Below, piece after piece: positions 52,693 through 61,383 of a stretch of DNA of 64,000 nucleotides; positions within the stretch are counted from its first letter, which is position 1, and each line of letters begins with the position of its first letter. The notes beneath the pieces are model-generated. The model was not told the origin of the DNA. It did not search any database and was given only the letters and a program-made list of their open reading frames with translations. Location of the stretch: NCBI RefSeq assembly GCF_009793355.1, contig NZ_WTKP01000002.1, forward strand, positions 310,001 to 374,000, given 5' to 3'. Both the position numbers and the translations under genes were made by a program. The stretch comes from Vreelandella zhuhanensis. GTDB taxonomy: Bacteria; Pseudomonadota; Gammaproteobacteria; Pseudomonadales; Halomonadaceae.

Positions 52693-52722
52693 CAGACAAC
52701 CCGGCGAATACCGGGTTGTCTG
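52693..52722 (-). terminator. terminator of the fadL gene
   Basis: CAGACAACCCGG and CCGGGTTGTCTG form a perfect 12-bp stem around a six-base loop, 28 bases beyond the fadL stop on the minus strand, followed by TTTT. The 244-base gap up to prfB holds nothing else recognisable apart from possible prfB promoter sequence. Confidence 0.85.
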
Positions 52723-52749
52723 CGAGCGAAACGTTTCAGACGTCAGGCG

Positions 52750-54093
52750 TTAGAAGCGGTAGGTCAGCTGCGCGCCGAAACCGTGGGCTTCGTTCTTGTA
52801 GTCGGCGGAATAATTCGAGGTGATCGGTGGTGTGCTCTGCCCCGCCACCTTGAAACTATCCGTTTTAGACTGCTCTATATGAGTACTACGTTCGGTCAGG
52901 TAGGAATACGCCACGTCGATGGTCAGATCAGGGGTCGGCGACCAACCGGCACCCAAGGAAAAGATGCGGCGATCATCCGAAGGGATGCGCACACTTCGGG
53001 TATCATTGTTGGTCGGCGTGAAGTCCAGTGCGACACCGGCACGCAAGGCAAGCTCTGGCGTCAGCTGATACTCACCCCCTGTCGACAAGGCCCAGGCATT
53101 GCTGTAATCCTGCTTTTCCAGCGTGATGGCATCTCGCTCGCGCCCATCCACGCGAATCTGCTCGAAACGACTCCAGCGTGCCCAGGAAGCACCGAACATG
53201 AGTTTGAGGTTATCGCTCATCTGTTGGGTCAAGGAGAAGTTGACAGTTTCCGGCGTGGTCAAATCAAGAGTGGCATCGTCGGTGACAGTGCCGATGCCCA
53301 ATTGATCTAGCACCGGCGAAGTTGCTGTAAAATCGCCTTCCAGGTTGTAGTCGACCTTAGAGCGATATGTCAGCCCGAACGTCGTTTCCGGAACCGGCTG
53401 GTAGATTATCCCCAGGTTATAGCCCCAGGCCTCGTCCTCACCATCCACGCGGGAATCCGCTTCGGTGAGACCAAGAGGAGTCGCCACCGGCACTTGGCGA
53501 TGCAGCTCACCCTCGACACGGTTATAAGTCACCCCCGCCCCCACTGACCACTGGTCGTTGAAGCGGTAGGAGACGGTGGGCTGAGCGCTAATGACCTTCA
53601 CTTCGGTATAGTTGCCCTGATTGCGACCTTGGAAACCGCCTTCATAGTCGGTCTTGGAGCCAAAAGGAGCGTAGACGCCAAAACCGAAAGCCAAGTTGTC
53701 ATCGACTGGATGAGCGTAAAACGCATAGGGAATCAACGTTCCCGGCACCATGTCGCCATTGTTGGAACCTGTGACTGGCAATGTATCGGTCTGCCCTCCC
53801 GTGGCCTGAAGAAATGCCGGGCTACTCTGGGATGCCTGGGCATTGGAAATGCTGCTGTTCACATTCAGGTAAGTACCGCCCGCACTGAGCTGTGCACGAT
53901 CGAGAAACGACATCCCCGCCGGATTGCCGAAGACGATAGTGGCATCGTTGACGTTGGAACTGCGCCCAGCATGACCGTAACCCTGTCCACTGACACTTTG
54001 CTCATTGATTTGATAGCCACCGGCATGAGCCTGGCTGGCGAAGGCTGTGGCAACGGAGACTACCAAGGCAAGCTTGTGGAAATTGTTTTTCAT
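52750..54093 (-). CDS. fadL: FadL/OmpP1 family outer membrane transporter
   Basis: Outer-membrane beta-barrel for uptake of long-chain fatty acids or other hydrophobic compounds. The 447-residue precursor has a signal peptide cleaved after SQAHA (about residue 24), then GGYQINEQSVSGQGYGHAGR, the family's N-terminal hatch segment, and NDATIVFGNPAGMSFL. The chain ends in Phe (FGAQLTYRF), the outer-membrane signature. AAAGGG precedes the ATG. Two operator-like repeats resembling PsrA sites lie upstream, which supports a fatty-acid role. Substrate range not provable here. Confidence 0.9.
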   Translation of the reverse strand: MKNNFHKLALVVSVATAFASQAHAGGYQINEQSVSGQGYGHAGRSSNVNDATIVFGNPAGMSFLDRAQLSAGGTYLNVNSSISNAQASQSSPAFLQATGGQTDTLPVTGSNNGDMVPGTLIPYAFYAHPVDDNLAFGFGVYAPFGSKTDYEGGFQGRNQGNYTEVKVISAQPTVSYRFNDQWSVGAGVTYNRVEGELHRQVPVATPLGLTEADSRVDGEDEAWGYNLGIIYQPVPETTFGLTYRSKVDYNLEGDFTATSPVLDQLGIGTVTDDATLDLTTPETVNFSLTQQMSDNLKLMFGASWARWSRFEQIRVDGRERDAITLEKQDYSNAWALSTGGEYQLTPELALRAGVALDFTPTNNDTRSVRIPSDDRRIFSLGAGWSPTPDLTIDVAYSYLTERSTHIEQSKTDSFKVAGQSTPPITSNYSADYKNEAHGFGAQLTYRF

Positions 54094-54213
54094 GATGAAA
54101 CCCTTTTGCTAATGAACCAACATGCTTATTTTTTTAATGCTGGCCGCACTAATTACCTACTGTGCTTGTGTGTACCTGCATGTTTTCTCGCACCTGGCCA
54201 AAAGGTTCAAGGG

Positions 54214-54268
54214 CAAACGTTCGTTTTATTTTGTTTAGCCCCCAGACATTAGTCTAACGTTCGTTTTA
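54214..54268. promoter_or_regulatory. two PsrA/FadR-like operator repeats upstream of fadL
   Basis: CAAACGTTCGTTTT at 54214-54227 and TAACGTTCGTTTTA at 54255-54268 share AACGTTCGTTTT and lie about 40 bases apart. The first fits the general PsrA pattern (GAAAC-N4-GTTTC type). They lie 120-175 bases from the fadL start and 105-160 bases from the divergent merR start. Confidence 0.5.
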
Positions 54269-54311
54269 AATTATTGTTTTATTCCACCCTCACCTCACCT
54301 CAAAAAGTCGC

Positions 54312-54343
54312 TTGACCTATGGGTAACCCATAGGTTTTACACT
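54312..54343 (+). promoter_or_regulatory. MerR-type promoter and operator for merR-copA
   Basis: TTGACC (54312-54317) and TACACT (54338-54343) are 20 bases apart, the overlong spacing typical of MerR-regulated promoters. The spacer is filled by a perfect dyad, ACCTATGGGT-A-ACCCATAGGT (54315-54335). Regulator binding would bend and untwist the DNA to align the elements. The operon carries its own activator, so it should be self-regulated. Confidence 0.8.
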
Positions 54344-54373
54344 AGGTACACTCTCCACCCACCGAGGCCGCCG

Positions 54374-54787
54374 ATGAAAGTCAGTGAACTTGCCAAGCGT
54401 TCCGGGGTCACCGCTGAAACCGTACGTCACTACAGCCGGGAAGGGCTGCTCTCTCCCCGGCGTCATCCGGACAACGGTTACCAGCTGTTCAGCGACACCG
54501 ACCTGCAGCGCCTGAACTTTATCCAACGCGCACGCACCCTGGGCTTCAGCGTGCACGAAATTCGCGACATTCTTCTGCATGCCGACCAAGGTGACTCCCC
54601 CTGCCCGCTGGTGCGGGACCTGATGGCCGAGCGTTTGCCTCAAATACATGCACGTATTACCGAACTCCAAGCACTTGCGGCGCGCATGGAACAGGCCCTT
54701 GAAACCTGGGCCGACATGCCCGACGGCACACCGGACGGCCACAGCCTTTGCCGCTTGATCGAAAACTTTCCCGAGGACACTCCATGA
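54374..54787 (+). CDS. MerR family metal-responsive regulator
   Basis: The 137-residue activator has an N-terminal winged helix ([22 protein letters not shown]), the DNGYQLFS wing, a dimer helix and a short C-terminal loop. Aligned to E. coli CueR without gaps through residue 100, it has Cys at 77, where CueR has Ser and divalent-metal sensors have Cys. In the metal loop the CueR second ligand is matched by Cys126 (CRLIENF against CPIIENL), but the first CueR Cys seems replaced by Met115 (MPDG). GAGG precedes the ATG. The stop overlaps the copA start. Likely inducer is Cu(I), from context; the ligand set is unusual. Confidence 0.88.
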   Translation: MKVSELAKRSGVTAETVRHYSREGLLSPRRHPDNGYQLFSDTDLQRLNFIQRARTLGFSVHEIRDILLHADQGDSPCPLVRDLMAERLPQIHARITELQALAARMEQALETWADMPDGTPDGHSLCRLIENFPEDTP

Positions 54788-57369
54788 GCCATACCCTTGA
54801 GCGCACGGTTCCCGGCATGAATTGCCAAGGCTGTGTCAAACGCATGCGTGAAGCGATCCAGGCGCAAGACCCCACTGCCGAGGTTATCGGCACACCCGCG
54901 GAGAAACGCCTGGATGTGACCAGTAGCCTGGATGAAGCCAGCTTGGATCAGGTACTGGTCGATGCAGGCTTCCCCCCAGGCGAGATTGAGTCACCACCTG
55001 TCACGGACTCTTCAGAGCCGGCTTTGGAAGCGGCTTCAAGACAGACTTCAGATAGCTCAGCGTCAGCGCCAACCGACTCGAAAGCGCCTTCCGAGAGCGA
55101 GCCTACTATTCGCCTGGCCGTTTCCGGCATGACCTGCGCCGGCTGTGTCAGTAATGTGCAAAAAGCCTTGGAAAAAACACCCGGGGTAACATCCGCCGAG
55201 GTCAATTTCGGCACCCACACCGCGCAAGTGCGCGGCAATGCCGACACCCAGGCGCTTATCGCTGCCGTGGACAGTGCGGGCTATTCCGCCGAACCCATTG
55301 TCGACATGCGTGAAGCCGAACGTCTGCGTGCGCAAAAGGATGCCGTAACCTACCGGCAACGCCTCAAGGGCAGCGCCTGGTCGCTGGCGCTAGCGGTACC
55401 GCTGATGGCTGGAATGTTCATCTATCACCCTCACCCGACGGGGATGGGGCGGCTTTTCTGGTTGGTTATCGGCCTGCTTACTTTGGCGATCCTGATGGGG
55501 CCGGGGCGCCACTTCTTCATTAACGCCTGGAGGAATTTTCAACATCATCAAGCCAACATGGATACCCTGATTGCCATGGGCACCGGAACCGCCTGGCTCT
55601 ACTCCATGATGGTGGTGATATTTGCTCCTTGGCTGCCGGAGATGGCGCTGGGTATCTATTTTGAAGCCTCGGCGATGGTCATTGGCCTGATACTGCTGGG
55701 CAATGCACTGGAGTTACGCGCTCGCGGGCGCACCAGCGACGCCCTCAAACGCCTGCTGGATCTGCAAAGCCGCACCGCCCGGGTGATTCGTGACGGTGAA
55801 GAGCGTGAGCTCGACATCGATGCGGTACGCGAGAACGACCACATCCGTGTGCGCCCTGGCGAGCGCCTGCCGGTGGACGGGGAGGTTACCGAGGGCAAAA
55901 GTCATATCGATGAATCCATGCTTACCGGTGAGCCATTACCGGTGACCAAGCAACCAGGCGACGAGGTCAACGCCGGTACGGTCAACGGCAAGGGATCCCT
56001 GGTGTATCGCGCCACGCGCGTGGGTGCCGACACGCGCCTGGGTCAAATCACCGAGCAGGTCGCCAGCGCCCAGAACTCGCGCCCACCCATCGGCCATCTG
56101 GCCGACAAGGTCTCGAGTGTTTTCGTGCCTTCGGTGATGATCATCGCCGTGCTAACCGCTTTGGCCTGGTTCAATTTTGGTGCCGAACCCCGGGTGCTGC
56201 ATATGCTGATCACCGCCACCACGGTGCTGATCATCGCCTGCCCTTGTGCACTGGGCCTGGCCACACCGATCTCCACCATGATCGGCGTGGGCAAGGCCGC
56301 CGAGCATGGCGTGCTGGTACGCAGCGGCGATGCCCTGCAGACCGCCACCAAGCTCACCACCCTGGTCGTCGACAAGACCGGCACCCTGACTCAGGGCAAG
56401 CCCACCGTGACCGACACACGGATATTTCACGAGGATAGCAGCCAAGTATTAGGGTACGTCGCCGCCCTGGAGCGTAGCTCCGAGCACCCCCTGGCCAATG
56501 CCCTGCTCGTCCATGCCGAAGACCAGGGCGCCAGCGCCTCTGAGATTGCTAATTTCGACAGCGTGACCGGGGGTGGGGTAAAAGCGCAGACGACTCAGGG
56601 AACTGAATTGCTGCTGGGTAATGCACGCTTGCTCGAGCAGGCGGGGATCGACCTGACTGATGCAGGCGACGTCTCGCGGGAGTGGGAGGAGAACGCTCGC
56701 ACGGTGGTCTATCTGGCCATGGACGGTCGCCTGGCAGCGGTTTTCGGCATTAGCGACCCCTTGCGTCACGACACCATCGAGGCCGTCAAACGCCTGCAAG
56801 CGGACGGTCTGAGCGTGGTGATGTTGACCGGCGACAACCGTCACACCGCCGCCGCCATTGCCCGAGAAGTGGGAATCGATGAGTTTCGCGCCGGCCTGTT
56901 ACCGGAAGACAAGCACGCCGAAATTGAGCACCTGCAGCGTTCAGGTGCCATCGTGGGCATGGTGGGAGACGGCATCAACGACGCGCCGGCACTGGCCCGG
57001 GCGAATGTCGGCTTTGCCATCGGCCAAGGCACCGATGTGGCGATCGAAAGCGCGGGCATCACGTTGATGCGTGGGTCGCTACACGGCGTTGCCGATGCTA
57101 TCGAGATCAGCCGGGCTACCCTCACCAATATCAAGCAGAATCTGGTGGGCGCCTTTGGTTATAACGTCCTGTGCATCCCGATTGCCGCCGGGGTGCTTTA
57201 TCCCTTCACCGGCATGCTGCTTTCACCGATGATCGCGGGGGCGGCCATGTCGCTCTCTTCGATCACCGTGGTGAGTAATGCCAACCGCTTGCGCTTGTTC
57301 AAGACAAGCTCGGCATCGACGGCCCCCAAAGCCCCTATCTCTACTAAAGCACAGGAGGCGACCTCATGA
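54784..57369 (+). CDS. copA: Cu(I)-exporting P1B-type ATPase
   Basis: Inner-membrane pump exporting Cu(I) from the cytoplasm. The 861 residues have two N-terminal metal-binding domains (GMNCQGC near 11-18 and GMTCAGC near 115-121) joined by a Ser/Pro-rich linker. Eight membrane segments follow, with the CPC motif at 486-488, the actuator TGEP near 380, phosphorylation DKTGTLT near 530, [15 protein letters not shown] near 728, TM7 GYNVLCIP and TM8 MSLSS. The last two define the P1B-1 Cu(I) class. ATG 54784 overlaps the merR stop. The stop overlaps a 25-residue membrane peptide gene. Confidence 0.96.
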   Translation: MSHTLERTVPGMNCQGCVKRMREAIQAQDPTAEVIGTPAEKRLDVTSSLDEASLDQVLVDAGFPPGEIESPPVTDSSEPALEAASRQTSDSSASAPTDSKAPSESEPTIRLAVSGMTCAGCVSNVQKALEKTPGVTSAEVNFGTHTAQVRGNADTQALIAAVDSAGYSAEPIVDMREAERLRAQKDAVTYRQRLKGSAWSLALAVPLMAGMFIYHPHPTGMGRLFWLVIGLLTLAILMGPGRHFFINAWRNFQHHQANMDTLIAMGTGTAWLYSMMVVIFAPWLPEMALGIYFEASAMVIGLILLGNALELRARGRTSDALKRLLDLQSRTARVIRDGEERELDIDAVRENDHIRVRPGERLPVDGEVTEGKSHIDESMLTGEPLPVTKQPGDEVNAGTVNGKGSLVYRATRVGADTRLGQITEQVASAQNSRPPIGHLADKVSSVFVPSVMIIAVLTALAWFNFGAEPRVLHMLITATTVLIIACPCALGLATPISTMIGVGKAAEHGVLVRSGDALQTATKLTTLVVDKTGTLTQGKPTVTDTRIFHEDSSQVLGYVAALERSSEHPLANALLVHAEDQGASASEIANFDSVTGGGVKAQTTQGTELLLGNARLLEQAGIDLTDAGDVSREWEENARTVVYLAMDGRLAAVFGISDPLRHDTIEAVKRLQADGLSVVMLTGDNRHTAAAIAREVGIDEFRAGLLPEDKHAEIEHLQRSGAIVGMVGDGINDAPALARANVGFAIGQGTDVAIESAGITLMRGSLHGVADAIEISRATLTNIKQNLVGAFGYNVLCIPIAAGVLYPFTGMLLSPMIAGAAMSLSSITVVSNANRLRLFKTSSASTAPKAPISTKAQEATS

Positions 57370-57443
57370 GCTGGCTGATAAATCTTGCAGGCTTGGGTCT
57401 AATCGTGGCGATTGTCTGGTGGTTCTGGCTGAGTGACGCCTGA
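57366..57443 (+). CDS. 25-residue membrane peptide coupled to copA
   Basis: A tiny frame starts with the ATGA that overlaps the copA stop and ends 17 bases before the terminator stem. Its product begins [20 protein letters not shown] and ends in LSDA: one membrane segment, no cysteine or His. The WWFWL pattern after a short membrane anchor resembles, from memory, the N-terminus of small membrane-anchored cupredoxin-domain proteins found with copper ATPases, but the periplasmic domain is absent. It could be a reduced remnant or a real pump-associated microprotein. Confidence 0.6.
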   Translation: MSWLINLAGLGLIVAIVWWFWLSDA

Positions 57444-57460
57444 GGCACCCTTCACAAAAA

Positions 57461-57491
57461 AGCCGCCCGCCAGTTGAACTGACGGGCGGCT
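57461..57491. terminator. bidirectional terminator after the copA operon
   Basis: AGCCGCCCG and CGGGCGGCT pair, extended inwards after one mismatch by CAGTT and AACTG. Five or more A precede and TTTTTATTT follows. It separates the copper operon from the converging YitT gene. Confidence 0.88.
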
Positions 57492-57502
57492 TTTTATTTG
57501 AC

Positions 57503-58138
57503 TCAACTCTCTCCGATATAGCGCCCCGGCTTGTGGTTGAGCGCGATGATCAGGTTCAGGATCAAGGCGCCCAGCACCGAGTAAGCCACCCGGTCCGGCG
57601 GCAGCAACGCCAGGGCCACCAGCAGAATCACCCCATCGATGCCCAACTGGACATAGCCCGCACGCAGGCCATAACGCTGCTGCAGATACAACGAGAGAAT
57701 ATTGATGCCGCCGAGGCTGGTACGGTGACGAAACAGCATCAGCATGCCGATACCCATCAGGGCACCGCCCATTACCGCCGCATACAGAACCGGCACTTGC
57801 TCAAACTGCACCCAACGCTGGGTCAGCTCGGAAAACAACGAGACCAGCCCGATGGCGACGAACGTGCGTAGCGTGAAACTCCACCCCATGCGCTTGATCG
57901 CCAGGTAATAAAACGGCACGTTGATCAGAAAGAACCAGGCGCCGAAACCAAGGCTCGACACCCCCGCCGCTTCGCTGGCATAGGTCAGCAATAGCGCCAT
58001 GCCTGCGGTGCTTCCAGTAAGCAGCACCACATGGGTATAGAACGTCACCCCCAGGCCGACGAACAGCGTACCCAGCAACATCGCCATGATATCTTCGTAG
58101 GGCCGATGCGGGTCCCGAGGCAAGTTATCCTCGTGCAT
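57503..58138 (-). CDS. YitT family membrane protein
   Basis: Inner-membrane protein of unknown function (YitT/DUF161 class). ATG 58138 with AAGGA gives 211 residues: a short cytoplasmic N-terminus rich in Pro/Asp, then five to six membrane segments including MAMLLGTLFVGLGVTFYTHV, TGSTAGMALLLTYASEAAG and RTSLGGINILSLYLQQRYG. The TGSTAG and SLGG segments are the family's conserved loops. It is 50 bases downstream of nothing in its own direction except recJ's far side, so it appears to be a single gene. Confidence 0.82.
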   Translation of the reverse strand: MHEDNLPRDPHRPYEDIMAMLLGTLFVGLGVTFYTHVVLLTGSTAGMALLLTYASEAAGVSSLGFGAWFFLINVPFYYLAIKRMGWSFTLRTFVAIGLVSLFSELTQRWVQFEQVPVLYAAVMGGALMGIGMLMLFRHRTSLGGINILSLYLQQRYGLRAGYVQLGIDGVILLVALALLPPDRVAYSVLGALILNLIIALNHKPGRYIGES

Positions 58139-58188
58139 GAAAAACATCCTTTTATGCTGTTTTAACAACGGAGGCCAGGCGGGAAGAC

Positions 58189-59985
58189 CTAGCTCGGCTC
58201 TGCGTGCTCGACCATCAACTGCAGCGTCTCACGGCCTCGCCAGCGGTTGCGATTGAGCTTGTAGGCACAGTGGAGACTGTCTCCCACGCCGAAGGCGGGC
58301 AGCTCTCCCGGCGTCAGCGCCCGAAACCAGATCGCCCGATGCGTCACGGCCCCACTGGACAGCTCCAGCATCAGGTGGGTGCCATCGGCCCCTACCGGCT
58401 TGAGCGCTTCGACCAGAAACTCGCCTTCGAACAGGGGGGAGTCGAACTCCCTCCCGTAAGGGCCGAGAGCATCGAGTTCGATCAGCGTTGCCAGATCCAG
58501 CTGGGCCGGTGTCAACTGCCCATCGGTCCAGACGCGCGGATAAAGTTGCGTATCCCCCAGCTGCTCGCCAACGGCCTGCAAGAAAGCCTCACGGAAACGT
58601 TCCAGCTGCGCTACCGGCACCCCCACTCCCGCCGCGCCTCGGTGGCCGCCGAAACGCGGTAACGTTTCCGGCGCCAAGGCGAAGGTGCGTTGCAGGGCAT
58701 CACGCAAATGCAGCGCATCGATGGAGCGCCCGGAGCCGGTGAGCATGCCGGGTGCCGAGGCGGGGGTCAGCACCATGGCCGGGCGACCGTAAGCCTGCAC
58801 CAGACGCGAGGCGACGATTCCCTGAACGCCGGGGTGGCCGTCTTCCAGAAACACCACCAGCGCCGGGTCGCCCGCTGCCAAGGGAACCGCCGCCAGGGCG
58901 CGCGCCTCTTCCGCCATGTCCAGCTCGATTGCCTTGCGCGACTGGTTGTCCTGGTCCAAGACCTCAAGCTGGCGCTGCGCTACGGCATCGCTTTCCGCGA
59001 GCATGAAATGCAGCGCCGCATAGGGGTCATCCAGGCGCGAACGGGCATTGATTCGCGGCCCCATCTGGAACGCCAGCGTTTCGGCGTTGAAGGGCACACT
59101 GTCGGCGCCCAGCCGTGCCGCCATGGCCCGCCAGCAGGCGGCATCCATGCGATTGATCAATTGCAGGCCGAAATTGACCACGGCCCGGTTGGCGGGGCTT
59201 TCACCCAGAGAGACACAGTCGGCCACGGTGCCCAGGGCCACATAGGAAAGCCAGGGCGAAAGCTTGGGCGTGGTTGCCGACAGCACCCCCCATTCGATCA
59301 GCACGCCCCGCGCCAGCGACATGACCAACCAGGCCACCATGCAGCCGGCGATGGTGGGGTCGGGATAGGCGCAATCGTCCCGGGTGGGGTTGACCACCGC
59401 ATGCGCGGAGGGTGGCGGGCCTTCCACCGGCAGCGCATGGTGATCGCTGACCACCACATCGATGCCCGCCGCTTTAAGCCGGGCGATACGCGGCTCATCG
59501 GAGCTGCCACAGTCGGCGGTAATCACCAGGCTGGGTACCGGCCTGAGCGCCAGGGTACGTTCGACCAGCGGCAGGCTGATGCCGTAACCATCGTGAATAC
59601 GGTGACCGATCAGGCTGTGCAACTTGCTTTCCGGCACCCCGAACAGCTCGACCAGGGTACGCCGGATCACCACGTGCGACGTAATCCCATCGACGTCGTA
59701 ATCGGTGAGGATACCGATGTGCTCGCCGTCCACCACCGCCTGGGCGATACGCTCGGCGGCGCGGCGACCATCGGCGAGTTTTTCCGGATGCGCCAGGTAG
59801 CGCAAACTGGGGGTCACCAAGGGAGCCAAGTCGCCCACGTAGCCATTCAGCCGACCAGCCAGGATGCGTGCCTGGAGCTCGGAAAGCCCCTCGGCCTGGG
59901 CACGGGCGTAAATATTCGCATCACGCAGACGCGGCTCCAGACGGGGCCGCGTCGCACTGTAGTGCGGGTTGCCGGAAGCCGTCAT
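58189..59985 (-). CDS. recJ: single-stranded-DNA-specific exonuclease RecJ
   Basis: 5'-3' exonuclease for single-stranded DNA in recombination and mismatch repair. The 598 residues show the DHH phosphoesterase core: GILTDYDVDGITSH near residue 90, ADCGSSDEPRI near 160, VVSDHHALP near 186 and GTVADCVSLGES near 255. DHHA1 follows, with RFGGHRGAAGVGVP near 480, then a C-terminal OB fold. The frame is open further upstream inside thrC; ATG 59985 lies 7 bases after the thrC stop and gives the family N-terminus. Confidence 0.95.
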   Translation of the reverse strand: MTASGNPHYSATRPRLEPRLRDANIYARAQAEGLSELQARILAGRLNGYVGDLAPLVTPSLRYLAHPEKLADGRRAAERIAQAVVDGEHIGILTDYDVDGITSHVVIRRTLVELFGVPESKLHSLIGHRIHDGYGISLPLVERTLALRPVPSLVITADCGSSDEPRIARLKAAGIDVVVSDHHALPVEGPPPSAHAVVNPTRDDCAYPDPTIAGCMVAWLVMSLARGVLIEWGVLSATTPKLSPWLSYVALGTVADCVSLGESPANRAVVNFGLQLINRMDAACWRAMAARLGADSVPFNAETLAFQMGPRINARSRLDDPYAALHFMLAESDAVAQRQLEVLDQDNQSRKAIELDMAEEARALAAVPLAAGDPALVVFLEDGHPGVQGIVASRLVQAYGRPAMVLTPASAPGMLTGSGRSIDALHLRDALQRTFALAPETLPRFGGHRGAAGVGVPVAQLERFREAFLQAVGEQLGDTQLYPRVWTDGQLTPAQLDLATLIELDALGPYGREFDSPLFEGEFLVEALKPVGADGTHLMLELSSGAVTHRAIWFRALTPGELPAFGVGDSLHCAYKLNRNRWRGRETLQLMVEHAEPS

Positions 59986-59992
59986 ATCACGC

Positions 59993-61381
59993 TCAACGCC
60001 GATTTTCCGCGACGAAGCGCTGCACCGCGGCCAGATCAGCGGGCAGTACCGTGTAACGTTCTTCGCGTTCCAGCAGGTCTTCCATGTGCGGTGGCAATGG
60101 CACCCCGGGGAAACCGGCCTTGACCACGGCTTCGGCAAATTTGGCCGGATGCGCCGTAGCCAGGGTGATCACCGGCGTGGACTGATCGGCACGCGCACGT
60201 TCGGCGGCGCGATAGCCGGTGGCAGTATGAGGATCAAGCAATTCACCGGTGCGATGATGGGCCTCGCGAATCACTTCCAGAATCGTCGTGTCATTCACGC
60301 TATGACTGGAAAACAGCTCGCGCAGCTTGGCCAGGGGCGCATCGGCCAAGGCCGTCGGTTCTTTCTGGAAGCGTTCGAGAAGGTCCGCCACGGCTTTGCC
60401 ATCACGTCCGTAGGCATCGAACAGCAGGCGTTCGAAATTGGACGACACCACGATATCCATCGAGGGCGCGAGCGTCGCCGCCAGCTCCTTCTTGGAAAAA
60501 TCGTTGGCCGCCAAGGTGCGATGCAAGATGTCATTGGTGTTGGTGGCAATGATGAACTGCTTGACCGGCAAGCCCATCTGGTGAGCCATGTAGCCGGCGA
60601 AGACATTGCCGAAGTTGGCCGAGGGTACGCTGAAGCTGACCTGGCGATGCGGCGCACCCAGTGCTACGGCGGACGCGACGTAGTAGACGATCTGCGCCAT
60701 GATGCGCGCCCAGTTGATCGAGTTCACCGCCACCAGCCGAGTACCGTTCAGGAAACCCTGATCGGCAAAGCTGGCCTTGACCATCGCCTGGGCGTCATCG
60801 AAGTTTCCTTCGATGGCCACATTGAAGACATTGTTGGCCAGTACGGAAGTCATCTGGCGACGCTGGACTTCCGAGACACGGTTGTGCGGGTGAAGAATGA
60901 AGATGTCGAGGTTATCGCAATGGCGACAGCCTTCGATCGCCGCGGAGCCGGTGTCGCCGGAGGTCGCGCCCATGATCACCGCGCGCTCGCCGCGCTTTTT
61001 CAGGAAGTGATCCAGAATCCGTCCGAGCAATTGCAGGGCCACGTCCTTGAACGCCAAGGTCGGCCCATGAAACTGTTCGAGCAGGAAATGATTGGCATCC
61101 AGCTGCTTGAGCGGCACCACGGCGTCATGATTGAAGGTGGCGTAAGCCTCGCGCACGATCTCGCGGAAAGTGTCGTCGTCGATCTCGCCGCCCACGAACG
61201 GCTGCATCACCTGAAAGGCGATCTCGGCGTAGGAGAACCCGGCCATGGCGGCCAAGTCATCATGGGAAAGCTGCGGGATGGTTTCCGGCACGTACAGGCC
61301 GCCATCACTGGCCATGCCAGTCAGCACCACGTCTTCAAACGACAGCGCCGGCGCCTGGCCGCGTGTACTGATATAGCGCAT
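59993..61381 (-). CDS. thrC: threonine synthase
   Basis: PLP enzyme converting O-phosphohomoserine to threonine. The 462 residues begin MRYISTRGQAPALSFEDV and contain the PLP-lysine segment HGPTLAFKDVALQLLG near 110, ATSGDTGSAAIEG near 142 and SFSVPSANFGNVFAGY near 250. ATG 61381 has AGGAG five bases upstream and follows the hom stop by two bases. This is the long threonine synthase type of E. coli and Pseudomonas. Confidence 0.96.
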   Translation of the reverse strand: MRYISTRGQAPALSFEDVVLTGMASDGGLYVPETIPQLSHDDLAAMAGFSYAEIAFQVMQPFVGGEIDDDTFREIVREAYATFNHDAVVPLKQLDANHFLLEQFHGPTLAFKDVALQLLGRILDHFLKKRGERAVIMGATSGDTGSAAIEGCRHCDNLDIFILHPHNRVSEVQRRQMTSVLANNVFNVAIEGNFDDAQAMVKASFADQGFLNGTRLVAVNSINWARIMAQIVYYVASAVALGAPHRQVSFSVPSANFGNVFAGYMAHQMGLPVKQFIIATNTNDILHRTLAANDFSKKELAATLAPSMDIVVSSNFERLLFDAYGRDGKAVADLLERFQKEPTALADAPLAKLRELFSSHSVNDTTILEVIREAHHRTGELLDPHTATGYRAAERARADQSTPVITLATAHPAKFAEAVVKAGFPGVPLPPHMEDLLEREERYTVLPADLAAVQRFVAENRR

Positions 61382-61383
61382 GT

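Noticed and set aside
57366-57443. Peptide after copA as CcoS of the cbb3 oxidase assembly cluster
   Set aside because: No ccoG/ccoH/ccoI-type neighbours, the ATPase has the CopA-type TM8 MSLSS with two metal-binding domains, and the peptide lacks the longer CcoS tail.
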